A stretch of 64,000 nt of DNA from Gemmatimonadota bacterium (GCA_022827345.1 JAJDTB010000050.1:1-64000), one strand, 5' to 3'. Shown: positions 36,018 to 46,145, counted from the first letter of the stretch. Numbers and translations: made by a program. Notes: a model not told the origin generated them from the sequence alone.

Positions 36018-39000
36018 CTAGAAGTCGACCTGAACCGACAGCAGGAAGCTGCGGATCGGGGGAAGGTTGTAGTACTCCTGCCGGAATAGCACTTCGGCCG
36101 AACCGTCTTCGAAAGCTTCGGGATCCACGCCTTCGAAATCGGTCCGCGTGAAGAGATTCCTGCCCTGCAGCCGCAGCGTCGCCGCACGGATGTTCCCGGG
36201 CAGGATGTCCTCGGGCACCCGGTAGCTGAGTGACGCCGAGCGGATCTTGAAGAAGTCGGCCGGCTGGGTCCACATGCCGTAGCGAGTGACCGAGCGGTCG
36301 CAGAGGGCGCGCTCGCCGGCAGTCAACTGGTCCGTCCGTCCGTCCGCGATGGCTGCCACGGTTTCGCGGCACAGGGGCCACACGCGCCGCCGGGCGTTCT
36401 GGTAGGCGGTGCCCGAAGACAGCCAGTGTCCACCCATCCCCTCGCCCACCACGTCGAAGGTCAGGCGCTGCGAGAGCGTCATGGTGGTGCTGATTCCGTA
36501 CGTGTACTTGGGCGTGGTCGATCCCAGGCACTGGTCCTCGTAGCGAGGGGCCGCGCCCACTTCGTCCGGGTTCTGGACGCGATCTTCACAGAAGGCCGGA
36601 AGCGGGAAGTACACCATCTCACCGACCGTGCAGCCCTGGCCGATGAAGCCGTTGCCGTCGAAGGAAACGCCGTTGGACAGCTCGGACGTGCACTCCACGG
36701 GTGCCCGCACGTAGTTGCGCCAGCCGATGTTGATGTTCTCCAGGTCGCCCAGATCGATTACCCGGGACTCGCTCGTGGACAGCCTGAGGCCCACGTCCCA
36801 GCTGAGCCGGGTCGACGTCAGCATCGCGAGATTCACGAACGCTTCGTGCCCTGCGTTGCTCACCTCTCCGACGTTCTCGAGCTGGTTGCCGACGAATCCG
36901 CCGGAGGGAAGCTGGGTGACCGGGATCAGCGCATCGAAGGTGTTCTGCTTGAAGTACTGGTATTCGAAGCCGATCCTGCCGTCGAAGGTGGATCCCTCGA
37001 AGCCAAGCTCCCATTCACGCGTTCGTTCGGGACCCAGAAGCGGATTGCCCAGGTTGTCGGGCGTGACGCCGGGCTTTCCGTTGTCGCCCGCCACCGACGC
37101 CCACGTGCGTGCCGCATCGAAGAGCCCGGGCGCCTTGCCGGAGTCGCCGAAGGCGCCGCGCAGCTTCAACGTGCCGAAGCTCGCCGGGAAGAAGCCCTCG
37201 TCGGAGATGACGTAGGAGAAGGAACCCTTCGGGTACGTCTCCAGGCCGAAATCCTGCCCGAACGCGGAGTGCCCGTCCACGCGCACGCCGCCCGTCAGGA
37301 ACAGCCGGTCGCCGATCCCGATGACCTCCTGCAGGAAGAACCCTCCGCTGGTCACGGTGCTGTTGACCTCGAAGGCCTCGGTGATCGCCCCGGACTGCAG
37401 GATCTTTGCGCCGGGTCCGGCGAAGTCGTCGCCGAAACCGTTGGTGCCGGTCACGAAGTCGTTGTAGAGCTGGCCGCCGAGCGAGGTCGTCGACGAAAGG
37501 CCGAAGATGTTCCGGTCCATGGTGCCGGCATAATCCAGCGTAAGCTTGCGGAAGGTCCGCTCATCGGTCTCCCGGTTGCCGCCCTGCACGTAGAAATAAC
37601 CCCACGGCCGTTCCTCGAAGTACTCGTTGCGAACCCAGTCGATCCCGGTGTTCAAACGATGGTTCATCCCTTCCGTGGGGTTCCACAGGATGTTCACGCC
37701 GCTGGTGAAGTGGTCGTTGATGTTGGTGATGTCCATGTCGAGGAGCTTGCCGTCCTCGTCGTTGGTGTAGTCGGCGCCGCCGCGGAAGACGTTGAGAAGC
37801 AGCCCCTCGGCGTTGTTGCCGTCCGGAACCCAGGTCACGTTGCGGTGCGCATAGAAGCTGTTGAAGCGGATGTCCAAATCCTCGGCGGGAGCGAACGAGA
37901 AGTTGCCCCGGATATTCCAGGTCTCCTGGCCCTGCTCGGGACGCGCCACGCCGTTGTCATCGACGCCGGTGTCGAAGACGCCCGACTCGGCGCCCCACTT
38001 CGCGGACACGAAGTAGTTCATGCGCTCGGCGCCGCCGCGAACCGACAGGTTGTAGGCCTGCAGGGTACCGTTCTTGAGCCAGGAACCGCTTGCGGGACAG
38101 CTCGGATCCGCCGGGAACTGCGGGTCACCACCGGGGAAGTTGTCGTCGCCGGTGAAGTTGCAGTTGTTCATCCCCAGCCCGGTGGGGTTGACGTCGGGAG
38201 CAGGTCCGATGTGACCGAGCGTGTTCAGACCCTGGTCGACGGTGAGCGACCATGCCGGCGCCCCGGCGACTCCACGCTTGGTGAAGATCTGGATCACGCC
38301 GCCGGCGGCCTCCGTCCCGTACAGGGTCGTCGCCGCGGCGCCCTTGATCGTCTCGATCCGCTCGATGTCGGCCGGATTGATGTCGTCGAAGGGGTTGGTC
38401 TGCTGGTTGGCCTCGTCGGAGTGGATCACGCCGCGTTCGCGAATCCGCACGCCGTCCACGTAGACGAGCGGCGAGTTGCTGAACGACACCGAGTTGTTGC
38501 CGCGCAGCTTGATCGTCGACCCGGCGCCCACCTGTCCGCCGTTGGTCAGGACCGTCACGCCCAGCGCACGGCCCTGCAGGATGTCGGCCACGTTGGAGAT
38601 CGGCGCGGACTGGAAGGCCTCCTCGTTGATCTGGCTCACCGAGTTGCCGATCTCGCGCCTTCTGGCGGCGCCGGCCGTCCCGGTAACGATGACACCCTCG
38701 AGGCTGATCGCCTCCGAGCGCAGCTCGAAGTCCTGGATCGCGGCGTCGCCGGCCGTGACGGTGACTTCGGCGGTCAAGGTCGTGTAGCCGATGTACTGCA
38801 CCTGAACGGTGTGCGTGCCCGCACCCACGTTCGGGAGCAGATACCTGCCCACGTTGTTGGCCAGAACCCCGATGTTCAGTTCGGGAATGGCGACCTGGGC
38901 GCCGGGAATCGGCTGCCCGTTGGTCGCGCTTCGCACCGTGCCGGTGACCGTGCCGGTCTGCGCCGCGAGGGGCGCCTGGACCGTACCGATCAGAACGGCG

Positions 39001-39071
39001 GCGGCGAGAAGCGGCAGGGCGGTCCGGCCGGCCGCCCGTCTGAAGCTTCCTGGTGACATAAATGCCTCCAT
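36018..39071 (-). CDS. SusC/RagA family TonB-linked outer membrane protein
   Basis: GTVTGTVRSATNGQPIPGAQVAIPELNIG; IERIETIKGAAATTLYGTEAAGGVIQIFTKRG; start at MEAFMSPG (39071) or MSPG (39059). Confidence 0.95.
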   Translation of the reverse strand: MEAFMSPGSFRRAAGRTALPLLAAAVLIGTVQAPLAAQTGTVTGTVRSATNGQPIPGAQVAIPELNIGVLANNVGRYLLPNVGAGTHTVQVQYIGYTTLTAEVTVTAGDAAIQDFELRSEAISLEGVIVTGTAGAARRREIGNSVSQINEEAFQSAPISNVADILQGRALGVTVLTNGGQVGAGSTIKLRGNNSVSFSNSPLVYVDGVRIRERGVIHSDEANQQTNPFDDINPADIERIETIKGAAATTLYGTEAAGGVIQIFTKRGVAGAPAWSLTVDQGLNTLGHIGPAPDVNPTGLGMNNCNFTGDDNFPGGDPQFPADPSCPASGSWLKNGTLQAYNLSVRGGAERMNYFVSAKWGAESGVFDTGVDDNGVARPEQGQETWNIRGNFSFAPAEDLDIRFNSFYAHRNVTWVPDGNNAEGLLLNVFRGGADYTNDEDGKLLDMDITNINDHFTSGVNILWNPTEGMNHRLNTGIDWVRNEYFEERPWGYFYVQGGNRETDERTFRKLTLDYAGTMDRNIFGLSSTTSLGGQLYNDFVTGTNGFGDDFAGPGAKILQSGAITEAFEVNSTVTSGGFFLQEVIGIGDRLFLTGGVRVDGHSAFGQDFGLETYPKGSFSYVISDEGFFPASFGTLKLRGAFGDSGKAPGLFDAARTWASVAGDNGKPGVTPDNLGNPLLGPERTREWELGFEGSTFDGRIGFEYQYFKQNTFDALIPVTQLPSGGFVGNQLENVGEVSNAGHEAFVNLAMLTSTRLSWDVGLRLSTSESRVIDLGDLENINIGWRNYVRAPVECTSELSNGVSFDGNGFIGQGCTVGEMVYFPLPAFCEDRVQNPDEVGAAPRYEDQCLGSTTPKYTYGISTTMTLSQRLTFDVVGEGMGGHWLSSGTAYQNARRRVWPLCRETVAAIADGRTDQLTAGERALCDRSVTRYGMWTQPADFFKIRSASLSYRVPEDILPGNIRAATLRLQGRNLFTRTDFEGVDPEAFEDGSAEVLFRQEYYNLPPIRSFLLSVQVDF

Positions 39072-39160
39072 CTTGAGGGGAAAAAGCGGTGACGCATCTG
39101 CGCGTCGCCGAAACAACCTTCTGGACAGTGGGGGTTTTCGCAAGTTCGGTGGTCTCACGA

Positions 39161-39652
39161 TCAACGCCCGATCGGGATGACGATCCTGATTCCCGGCACG
39201 AGCTGGTCGGTCAGATCGTCGTCGGTATTGAGATCGGTGTTCTCGCTTCCTTCGAACCCCAGGTAGGCCAGCGTCGCCACTCCGCCGACCAGGGCCGTCG
39301 TGAGGAGCATGCTGCGCGTGTGGCTGGCATCCTTCCGTTCCAGCGCGACGATCGACTCCAGGGGGAGCCGAACCTGGCTGTGCGCCGTGGGGCTCGTGAG
39401 CAGGAATGTTGCCGAGTCACCGCTGAGCTCGATGAACCGGCCGTTGATCAAACCCTGGTTCCCGCTGGCGAAGGAGATGTACCGGGCCAGCTCCTCGGGT
39501 GCCAGGCGCATCCGCACCCTTTGCTGGGAGGGCAGTTCTTCGACGCGGGCCGTCTGATAGGTGGCGCAGGCGGTTCCAAAGAGGAGCAGGAGCGCAAGCG
39601 CTGCGGGACGAACGGCAAATCTCCGGATGAGGTCTGGCAATCGCGGCATCAT
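39161..39652 (-). CDS. small lipoprotein of unknown function
   Basis: LLLLFGTACATYQTARVEELPSQQ lipobox; central SLESIVALERK; hydrophobic LTTALVGGVATLAYLGF. Confidence 0.6.
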   Translation of the reverse strand: MMPRLPDLIRRFAVRPAALALLLLFGTACATYQTARVEELPSQQRVRMRLAPEELARYISFASGNQGLINGRFIELSGDSATFLLTSPTAHSQVRLPLESIVALERKDASHTRSMLLTTALVGGVATLAYLGFEGSENTDLNTDDDLTDQLVPGIRIVIPIGR

Positions 39653-39850
39653 TGGTGCGGCCTGGCAGGGGTTTAAGCGGGTATGCTGGTTGTGCTGCGG
39701 CGGTGTGGGGGCCGCATGTAATCTATTCGGGCTCGGAACAATAATGTGACACTTCCTGGCCGGCCCGGTGTCAGCGGCCGTCCCGACCAGAATCGACATC
39801 GGCCGCCGCAGTCAACACGGCGAGCCCGCCGAACCGCGGAATCCCGCCCC

Positions 39851-41137
39851 TCACGACCCCACCCTCGATGCGGCCTCGACCTCATCGAAGACGGCACCCG
39901 GATCCTCCAGCAGCGATGCCTCCGCACCCTTCAGGTAGCGGTCGAAGAAGGCCACCGTCAACGCATTGATGATCTCGTAGCCGCGCACCGGATCGATCCC
40001 GGGAGACGCTCCCGGGATGAACAGCACCAGGTCCGAGAAGCTCCCGTGGTTCGTCCCGGCGATGGTGATGTCGTACCAGTCCCCCCTCGAGGCGGCCTTG
40101 AGCCTGGCGTCCGTCTCCCTCACGTGGGCCATGAGGCGCTCGAACGCGTCGTTGTAGTCCGCGATCGAGTCCGGGTCCTCGAAGGGCGGGGTCTCGGCAA
40201 CCACATCGCCGTGCATGAGCATGAAGGGCCGCGAGGTCCCCTGCGCGGGCGCGACCCCGAAAAGCTGCCCGTCGTGGTCGATCGCTGCCTTGACCCGCTC
40301 GTCGACGGCGCTCATCTCGATGGAGTTCGCGCCGCCGAAGGACCACCCGTACATCCCGATCCGGTCGAGGTCCATCCGCCCCGCGAGAGGGCCGCCGCCC
40401 GCGTTCATCATCTCCAATTGGTCGATCACGAAGGCGGCGTCGGCATTCCATTCGGGAAAGACGTGCTCGTCCAGGTAGTCCCAGCCGCCAACCGCGTCGC
40501 TGTACAGATCGCCTGTGCCTTCCGGAAAGGTGAGCGTGTCCGCAACGACCGACGAGCCGTCCGGCAGGAACTGCGTCTTGTTGAAGCCGTTGTGGCCGAC
40601 CGACACCACGACGTAGCCGTGGCTGGCCAGTTCCTCGGTGGTGAAGGTGCTGGTGAAGCGCGTCCAGCCGCCGCCGTGGCTGTACACCAGGACCGGAAAC
40701 GGGCCCCGGGCCGGTGCCGCATCCTGGATCGCATTGGTGCGCACGTGGGTCACCGGGACGAAGTCCTGTCCGTCGCCGAACTCGGCCATGTCCTGCACGT
40801 ACATCGCGCCGCCCTCGCCGGCATCGTCGGTGGGATACCACACACGCACGGCGACGGAGCGCAGGTCGTCGGGATCCCGCGTGAAGCGTTCGGGGCGGCT
40901 CTCGTCGGTCCACCGGTACTCGGTCATGCCGATGGCGTGGGGGCCGGTGGGCGCTGCGAACGGCCACTCGGGGATTTCGGGCGGGGCCTGGGTCTCGTCC
41001 CCGGACCCAACGTCGGCCCCGTCCGCGGACGCTGCTTCGGCCTCGCCGTCGGGTGGTGCCGCGTCGCCGGCACAAGCCAGGGTGATGCCCGCACCCGCAA
41101 ACGCAAGCAGGGCCAGCGATGAGAGCAATCGATTCAC
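39851..41137 (-). CDS. alpha/beta hydrolase, PAF-acetylhydrolase/dienelactone hydrolase-like lipoprotein
   Basis: VLVYSHGGGWTRFT, RIGMYGWSFGGANSIEMSAVD, TNHGSFSD; GTG start overlapping upstream gene end. Confidence 0.82.
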   Translation of the reverse strand: MNRLLSSLALLAFAGAGITLACAGDAAPPDGEAEAASADGADVGSGDETQAPPEIPEWPFAAPTGPHAIGMTEYRWTDESRPERFTRDPDDLRSVAVRVWYPTDDAGEGGAMYVQDMAEFGDGQDFVPVTHVRTNAIQDAAPARGPFPVLVYSHGGGWTRFTSTFTTEELASHGYVVVSVGHNGFNKTQFLPDGSSVVADTLTFPEGTGDLYSDAVGGWDYLDEHVFPEWNADAAFVIDQLEMMNAGGGPLAGRMDLDRIGMYGWSFGGANSIEMSAVDERVKAAIDHDGQLFGVAPAQGTSRPFMLMHGDVVAETPPFEDPDSIADYNDAFERLMAHVRETDARLKAASRGDWYDITIAGTNHGSFSDLVLFIPGASPGIDPVRGYEIINALTVAFFDRYLKGAEASLLEDPGAVFDEVEAASRVGS

Positions 41138-42678
41138 GATGACCCTCCGGGGGTGGCCGCCGAGGGGAACGCCCCATCCCCCGGCAGCGGCGCCCGCAGC
41201 CGCACGAAGAGCAGGTTGCGCACCCGGCCGCCGCCCACGCGCAACCCCGTAACCACGCCGCCCGCACCCCGCTCGAAGCGGATCTCGCGCATCCACCACC
41301 GGTCCGTGGCGAACTCGTCGGCCGCGCGCGGCTCCAGCGCGATCGCGCCGTGGCGGATGTGGTGCGCGACGAGCCCGCCCTCGCCGGCGGCGACGTGGTA
41401 GAGCGCATCCAGTTCGGGGCTGTAGTAGGTGCCCGCGTATCCCGCAAGCACGGCGGGGCCGGGCGTCTCCGGTGGCGCGGCATCGGTCGCCGGGGCCGGA
41501 GCGCCGCCCTCATCCCCCTGCTCCTCGGGGAAGGAACCGGCGAGTACGACATCGGCGACGTCGCGTGCCCGGCCGGCCGGATTGCCGTTGGCCACGTTGG
41601 TGAGCACGACCACGCCCGTCTCGACCTCCGGGAACCAGTAGACCTGGGTTCGGAAGCCCGCGTCGGCGCCGCCGTGCCCGATGGTGCGCAGCCCGCGGTA
41701 CTCGCCCGTCGACAGCCCGTGGGCGTAGGGGATCGTGTCGCCGCTGTTGAGGATCCCGCGCTGCTTCATCGTGGCCATCACCTCGGGGCCGCCGACCGTC
41801 TCGTGGCGGAAGTTGTCGAGCCAGCGCGCGAGGTCGTCGGCGGTGGTGAAGAGACTGGTGGCGCCGGCGTTGGCGTAGCTGAGGACGGACTTGGTGAAGC
41901 GTGGGGCGCCCGGCTGCGCCGCCGCATCGCCGGCATCGTCGCCCGCGGAGACCGGCGCATACGAGTACGCCCGGTTCGGCACCATGTGCCGGTGATCGTC
42001 GTGGAAGTGGGTGCGGTCCATGCCGAGGGGCCGGAAGATGCGCGACGCCGTGAAGTCGACGAAGGACATCCCGCTCGCCGCCTCGACGACCTGCGCCATC
42101 AGGGTGTAGCCCATGTTGGAGTAGAGGTACTCCGAGCCCGGGACGAAGTTGAGCTCGCGCTGGCGGGCCATGAGGCCGAGGATCTGCCCGGTGGTGATGA
42201 CGTCGTCGAGCCGCCAGCCCGAAATGCCGAGAAGCTGCCACTGGTCGCGGATGCCGCTGGTGTGGTGGATCAGCTGGCGGACGGTGGTGGGGTGATCGAA
42301 GTCCGGCACGAAGTCGAGGTGCTGCTGGACGGGGTCGTCGAGACCGAGCGCGCCGTCGGCGGCGAGCATGGTGACGGCCATCGCGGTGAACTGCTTCGAC
42401 ACCGAGGCGACGTGGAAGACGGTGGCGGGGGTGACGGGGACGCCGTGCTCGATCTGGGCGTGGCCGTAGCCGCGGGAATAGATGATGTGGCCGTCGCGGA
42501 TGACCGACACCGAGGCGCCGGGGGAGCCGGGGCGGTCGAGGTCGGCGAAGACGGCGTCGATGCCGCGCGCCAGGGCCGGGGAGACGGGGCGGTCGGGGGC
42601 GCAGGCGGTCAGGAGGGCGGCGGCGAGCAGGGCGGCAGCGGTGACGGGGAGCCTTCGGGCGGGCGCGTTCATCTCCAC
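41134..42678 (-). CDS. serine hydrolase, class C beta-lactamase family
   Basis: SVSK, YSN, GHGGADAG motifs; lipobox LLTACAPDR. Confidence 0.88.
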   Translation of the reverse strand: MEMNAPARRLPVTAAALLAAALLTACAPDRPVSPALARGIDAVFADLDRPGSPGASVSVIRDGHIIYSRGYGHAQIEHGVPVTPATVFHVASVSKQFTAMAVTMLAADGALGLDDPVQQHLDFVPDFDHPTTVRQLIHHTSGIRDQWQLLGISGWRLDDVITTGQILGLMARQRELNFVPGSEYLYSNMGYTLMAQVVEAASGMSFVDFTASRIFRPLGMDRTHFHDDHRHMVPNRAYSYAPVSAGDDAGDAAAQPGAPRFTKSVLSYANAGATSLFTTADDLARWLDNFRHETVGGPEVMATMKQRGILNSGDTIPYAHGLSTGEYRGLRTIGHGGADAGFRTQVYWFPEVETGVVVLTNVANGNPAGRARDVADVVLAGSFPEEQGDEGGAPAPATDAAPPETPGPAVLAGYAGTYYSPELDALYHVAAGEGGLVAHHIRHGAIALEPRAADEFATDRWWMREIRFERGAGGVVTGLRVGGGRVRNLLFVRLRAPLPGDGAFPSAATPGGSS

Positions 42679-43724
42679 TCCTCCACGATGTCCTGCGCGA
42701 TCTTCCCGAGCGTCTCTTCGAGCTCGAAGAAGCTGCCCGTGCTCTGGTTGGTGAAGACCGAGATGATCGTGGGTCCGCCCTCGTAAAGCAGGATGCCCAC
42801 GTCGTTGCCGGCGTACGGGGGCCAGTCGCCCGTCTTGTGGGCTACGGTGACGCCCTCGAAGCGCACCATGCGCGGCAGTCGCGTTGTATAGAATTGCGCG
42901 GCCATGATATCAACCATCTCGTCGCCGGCGGCCTGGTCGGCCAACTCGCCCTCGAGGATCTGCTCCAGCAGGCGCCCCATCTCCTCGGCCGTCGTGCGCC
43001 CGAGCCAGATCGTCGAGTCGCCCTCGATCGCGAAAAAGCGCTCGGCGGCCCCCTCGTCCGACGGGAATCCGCGCTCGAATACCTCGCGCTCGGTGAGCGA
43101 CGCGTTCGCCGGGTCGGTGCGGATCCAGGTCTCGAGGAAGAGCCGGTGGGTGGTGTGCTTCAGGCGCGTCTGCTCGTAGCCGCCGGCCGCGAGCATTTCG
43201 TTCACCCGGTCCATCCCCACCAGGTCGATCACCATGTCCGTCGCGGTGTTGTCGGAGGTGATGATCATCTGCGTGACCAGCCCGCGCAGCGTCGGATTCA
43301 GCCCGGGCGCGAAGGTCTGGATGAGCCCGCTGCCACGCCTCATGTCGTCCGCCTCGACGGTGTGGCGCGCGTCCAGGTCGAGGCGACCCTCGGCGTGGTC
43401 CTGGAACGCCTTCACCATGATCGGGATCTTGATCACGCTGAGGGTGTTCATGGGGAGGTCCGGCCGGATCGCGATCGTCCTGCCGGTGGGAATGTGCTTC
43501 GCCCACAGCGAACTCGTTGCGTCCAGGGTGGCGAGGCGGGCTTCGACGCGCGCGGCAAGGTCGTCGGCGCCCGCGGGAACGTCAGCCCCGGCGGCATCGG
43601 CATCGGCTCCGCCGGCGGTGTCCGCGGACGGGGTGCAGGCCGCCGAGGTCAGGGCTCCGGCAGTGAGCAGGGAGAGGAGGAGGAGGGAGGGCGGCCGCTC
43701 GGCCGCGGCGAATACCGGACGCAT
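42669..43724 (-). CDS. class A beta-lactamase-like serine hydrolase
   Basis: SVIK (SxxK), SDNTATD, HKTGD motifs; lipobox TSAACTPS. Confidence 0.8.
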   Translation of the reverse strand: MRPVFAAAERPPSLLLLSLLTAGALTSAACTPSADTAGGADADAAGADVPAGADDLAARVEARLATLDATSSLWAKHIPTGRTIAIRPDLPMNTLSVIKIPIMVKAFQDHAEGRLDLDARHTVEADDMRRGSGLIQTFAPGLNPTLRGLVTQMIITSDNTATDMVIDLVGMDRVNEMLAAGGYEQTRLKHTTHRLFLETWIRTDPANASLTEREVFERGFPSDEGAAERFFAIEGDSTIWLGRTTAEEMGRLLEQILEGELADQAAGDEMVDIMAAQFYTTRLPRMVRFEGVTVAHKTGDWPPYAGNDVGILLYEGGPTIISVFTNQSTGSFFELEETLGKIAQDIVEEWR

Positions 43725-43894
43725 GGGGTGTCTCCTGCTGCGGTTTCGGGGGAAGGACATAGTCGGCACGGCGCAGGGGGCGGGCAAGCGCTCGGCGCCC
43801 CGGGCGAGCAAGCGCGGCGCCGAGGGCGGGCATGCGCTCGACGCCGCGTCGGGCCACCCTTTGCGGGCAGGCCTTCGGAGCGGCAGCTTGGGCA

Positions 43895-43910
43895 TGTGAA
43901 CCATTTCACA
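43895..43910. promoter_or_regulatory. CRP/FNR-type operator-like palindrome TGTGAACCATTTCACA
   Basis: Matches TGTGA-N6-TCACA; divergent promoter region, 26 bp before ATG at 43937. Confidence 0.5.
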
Positions 43911-43936
43911 ATCCGGCCCCAGCCAGGAGCCCTTCC

Positions 43937-44974
43937 ATGCAAAACGACGCTGCAGCCGCGCGCGGACCCTCACGACCGGGCTCGACCGCGCCCTGTACCG
44001 CCACCCCTCTGCCGATCGCCCGGACCCTCCGATCCCGCACGGCCCGCTTCGCCCTCGCCTGTCTCGCGGCCGCCCTCTTCGCCGCCGCGGCCCCCATCGC
44101 CGCCCAGGACACCGACCCCGGCGCCGCTGCCGCCGCCCGCCTCGTCATCCTCGGCACGGGAACCCCCAACGCCGACCCCGAGCGCTCCGGCCCGGCGCTG
44201 GCCGTCGTGGCGGGCGGCCGCGCCTACCTCGTCGACGCGGGCCCGGGGATCGTTCGCCGCGCGGCGGCCGCGGCCCGCGACCACGGCATCGAAGCGCTGG
44301 GGGAATCCCGGCTCGACCGCCTCTTCATCACGCACCTGCACTCCGACCACACCGTCGGGCTACCCGACGTGATCTTTTCCCCGTGGGTGCTCGATCGCCC
44401 GGAGCCCATCCGCATCTTCGGCCCGCCGGGCACCGCCGACATGGTTCACCACATCCAGGCCGCCTGGCGACAGGACGTCCACATGCGCCTCTTCGGTCTG
44501 GAGCCGCGCGACGCCAACCGCGACGCCTACCTGTCGCCCGTCACCGAGACCACCGGCGGCCCCGTCTACGAGGACGACAACGTGCGCGTTACCGCGATTC
44601 CCGTCCTGCACGGGTCATGGCCGCACCCGCTCGGCTACCGCTTCGACGCCGGCGGCCGCTCGATCGTGATTTCGGGTGATGCGCGTCCCAGCGAGCCGCT
44701 CGTCGAGGCCTGCGACGGCTGCGACATCCTGGTCCACGAGGTCTACTCGGCGGAAGCCTTCAAGACCCGCCCGCGGTTGTGGCAGAGATACCACGCCGAC
44801 TCCCACACCTCGACCGTCGAGCTTGCCGAGATCGCCGCGCGGGCGCGCCCCGGACTCCTGGTCCTGTATCACCAGCTGTACTGGGGCGCCACCGACGAGG
44901 ACCTGCTGCGCGAGATCCGGGAAGCCGGCTACACGGGCCGCGTGGTCTCGGCGGCCGATCTGGACGTGTACTGA
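43937..44974 (+). CDS. MBL-fold metallo-hydrolase (RNase Z/arylsulfatase-like)
   Basis: LVILGTGTPNADPERSGPA; FITHLHSDHTVGLPDV (HxHxDH); ISGDARPSEPLVEA; LLVLYHQLY; signal peptide. Confidence 0.88.
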   Translation: MQNDAAAARGPSRPGSTAPCTATPLPIARTLRSRTARFALACLAAALFAAAAPIAAQDTDPGAAAAARLVILGTGTPNADPERSGPALAVVAGGRAYLVDAGPGIVRRAAAAARDHGIEALGESRLDRLFITHLHSDHTVGLPDVIFSPWVLDRPEPIRIFGPPGTADMVHHIQAAWRQDVHMRLFGLEPRDANRDAYLSPVTETTGGPVYEDDNVRVTAIPVLHGSWPHPLGYRFDAGGRSIVISGDARPSEPLVEACDGCDILVHEVYSAEAFKTRPRLWQRYHADSHTSTVELAEIAARARPGLLVLYHQLYWGATDEDLLREIREAGYTGRVVSAADLDVY

Positions 44975-45007
44975 GCGGGCGGTGACGGGTCCTACCGGCC
45001 CCCCCCA

Positions 45008-45043
45008 TTTGTCGGCCACATTTGCCTGATTTTGGCCAACAAA
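45008..45043. repeat. 30-bp dyad element, copy A (TTT-GTCGGCCACATTTGCCTGATTTTGGCCAAC-AAA)
   Basis: 11-bp arms with 1 mismatch; 51 bp before copy B. Confidence 0.75.
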
Positions 45044-45059
45044 GCCTATGAGGTGGCCG

Positions 45060-45093
45060 TTGTCGGCCAAATCCGCCTGTTTTTGGCCGACAA
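45060..45093. repeat. 30-bp dyad element, copy B (TT-GTCGGCCAAATCCGCCTGTTTTTGGCCGAC-AA)
   Basis: Perfect 12-bp arms TTGTCGGCCAAA / TTTGGCCGACAA, 10-nt centre. Confidence 0.8.
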
Positions 45094-45140
45094 ACTCGGG
45101 TAGCGTCGGAGGCGGCTGATCCCGGTTGTGCCAGCGATCC

Positions 45141-46145
45141 CTACCCGGCCGACCCCGGCGCCGGATCGTCCGCCTTCAACCGAGCGATCCGCCGCACCAG
45201 GCGGTCCCGCCAGGCGGCGAGCTCCGCGACCGCTCCCTCCCCGTACATCGCCGTGGTCCCGGCCGCGATCGTCTCGATGACATCCTCATCGAACGCCGGC
45301 GCCGCGTCGAGGTCTTCCCACATGGCGCGGTAGGCGTCGCCGTACATCCGGAAGTAGCTGGCGACACCCCCGTCGGCGTTCGCGTGGCCGGTCCCGAACG
45401 GCCCCATCAGCGCCCAGCGCAGGCCGAGCCCGTCGCGCATGACCGTATCCACCACCTCGGGCGAGGCCACCCCCGCGCCCACAAGCGAGACCGCTTCGCG
45501 CAGCAGCGCCGCCTGCAGCCGGTTGAGGACGAACCCGGGCGCGTAGCGGTCGAGCACGACCGGGGCCATGCCGGCCAGGCGGAGCAGCGCGAGGGTGGAA
45601 GCCGTGACTTCGGGGCGGGTCTCCTCGCCCGCGAGCACCTCGACCAGGGGGATCACGTGGGGCGGGTTCACCGGGTGCGCCACGATGCAGCGCGCCGCTC
45701 CCGGCAGCCCCCGCGCGATCTCCGTCATGTCGTTCGCCGACGTGGAGCTGCCCAGCACCACATGGGGGGCCGCCGCCTCGTCCAGGGTGCGGTAGATCGC
45801 TTGCTTCGCCGAGATGGCCTCGGGGCCGCTCTCCTGGACGTAGGTCGCCCCGTCCAGCGCCTCCTCGAGGGTCGCACAGCGCGTGATCCGGTGCTCTTCG
45901 GCCTGCGCCTCGGTGAACGTGTAGAGGCCCAGGTGCACGTCGGCCGCCGCGGAAGCGCGGGCCCACTCCAGAGCGCGGTCCAGCTGCCCCGGGTCGGGAT
46001 CGAAGGCGCGGGTCGGGAATCCCGCGCGCGCAAACACGCGAAGCCAGCTCCTCCCGACCACACCCGTGCCGACTACGGCGACCGTGCCGGGTGAGCCGGC
46101 GGCGGCGCCGGGCGACGCGGGGCCGGACGCTGAATCGATGGACAT
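45141..46145 (-). CDS. 3-hydroxyacyl-CoA dehydrogenase family protein (carnitine/gulonate dehydrogenase-like)
   Basis: VAVVGTGVVGRSWLRVFARAGFPTRAFDPD; SSTSANDMTEIARGL; HPVNPPHVIPLVEV; PGFVLNRLQAALLREAVSLV. Confidence 0.88.
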   Translation of the reverse strand: MSIDSASGPASPGAAAGSPGTVAVVGTGVVGRSWLRVFARAGFPTRAFDPDPGQLDRALEWARASAAADVHLGLYTFTEAQAEEHRITRCATLEEALDGATYVQESGPEAISAKQAIYRTLDEAAAPHVVLGSSTSANDMTEIARGLPGAARCIVAHPVNPPHVIPLVEVLAGEETRPEVTASTLALLRLAGMAPVVLDRYAPGFVLNRLQAALLREAVSLVGAGVASPEVVDTVMRDGLGLRWALMGPFGTGHANADGGVASYFRMYGDAYRAMWEDLDAAPAFDEDVIETIAAGTTAMYGEGAVAELAAWRDRLVRRIARLKADDPAPGSAG

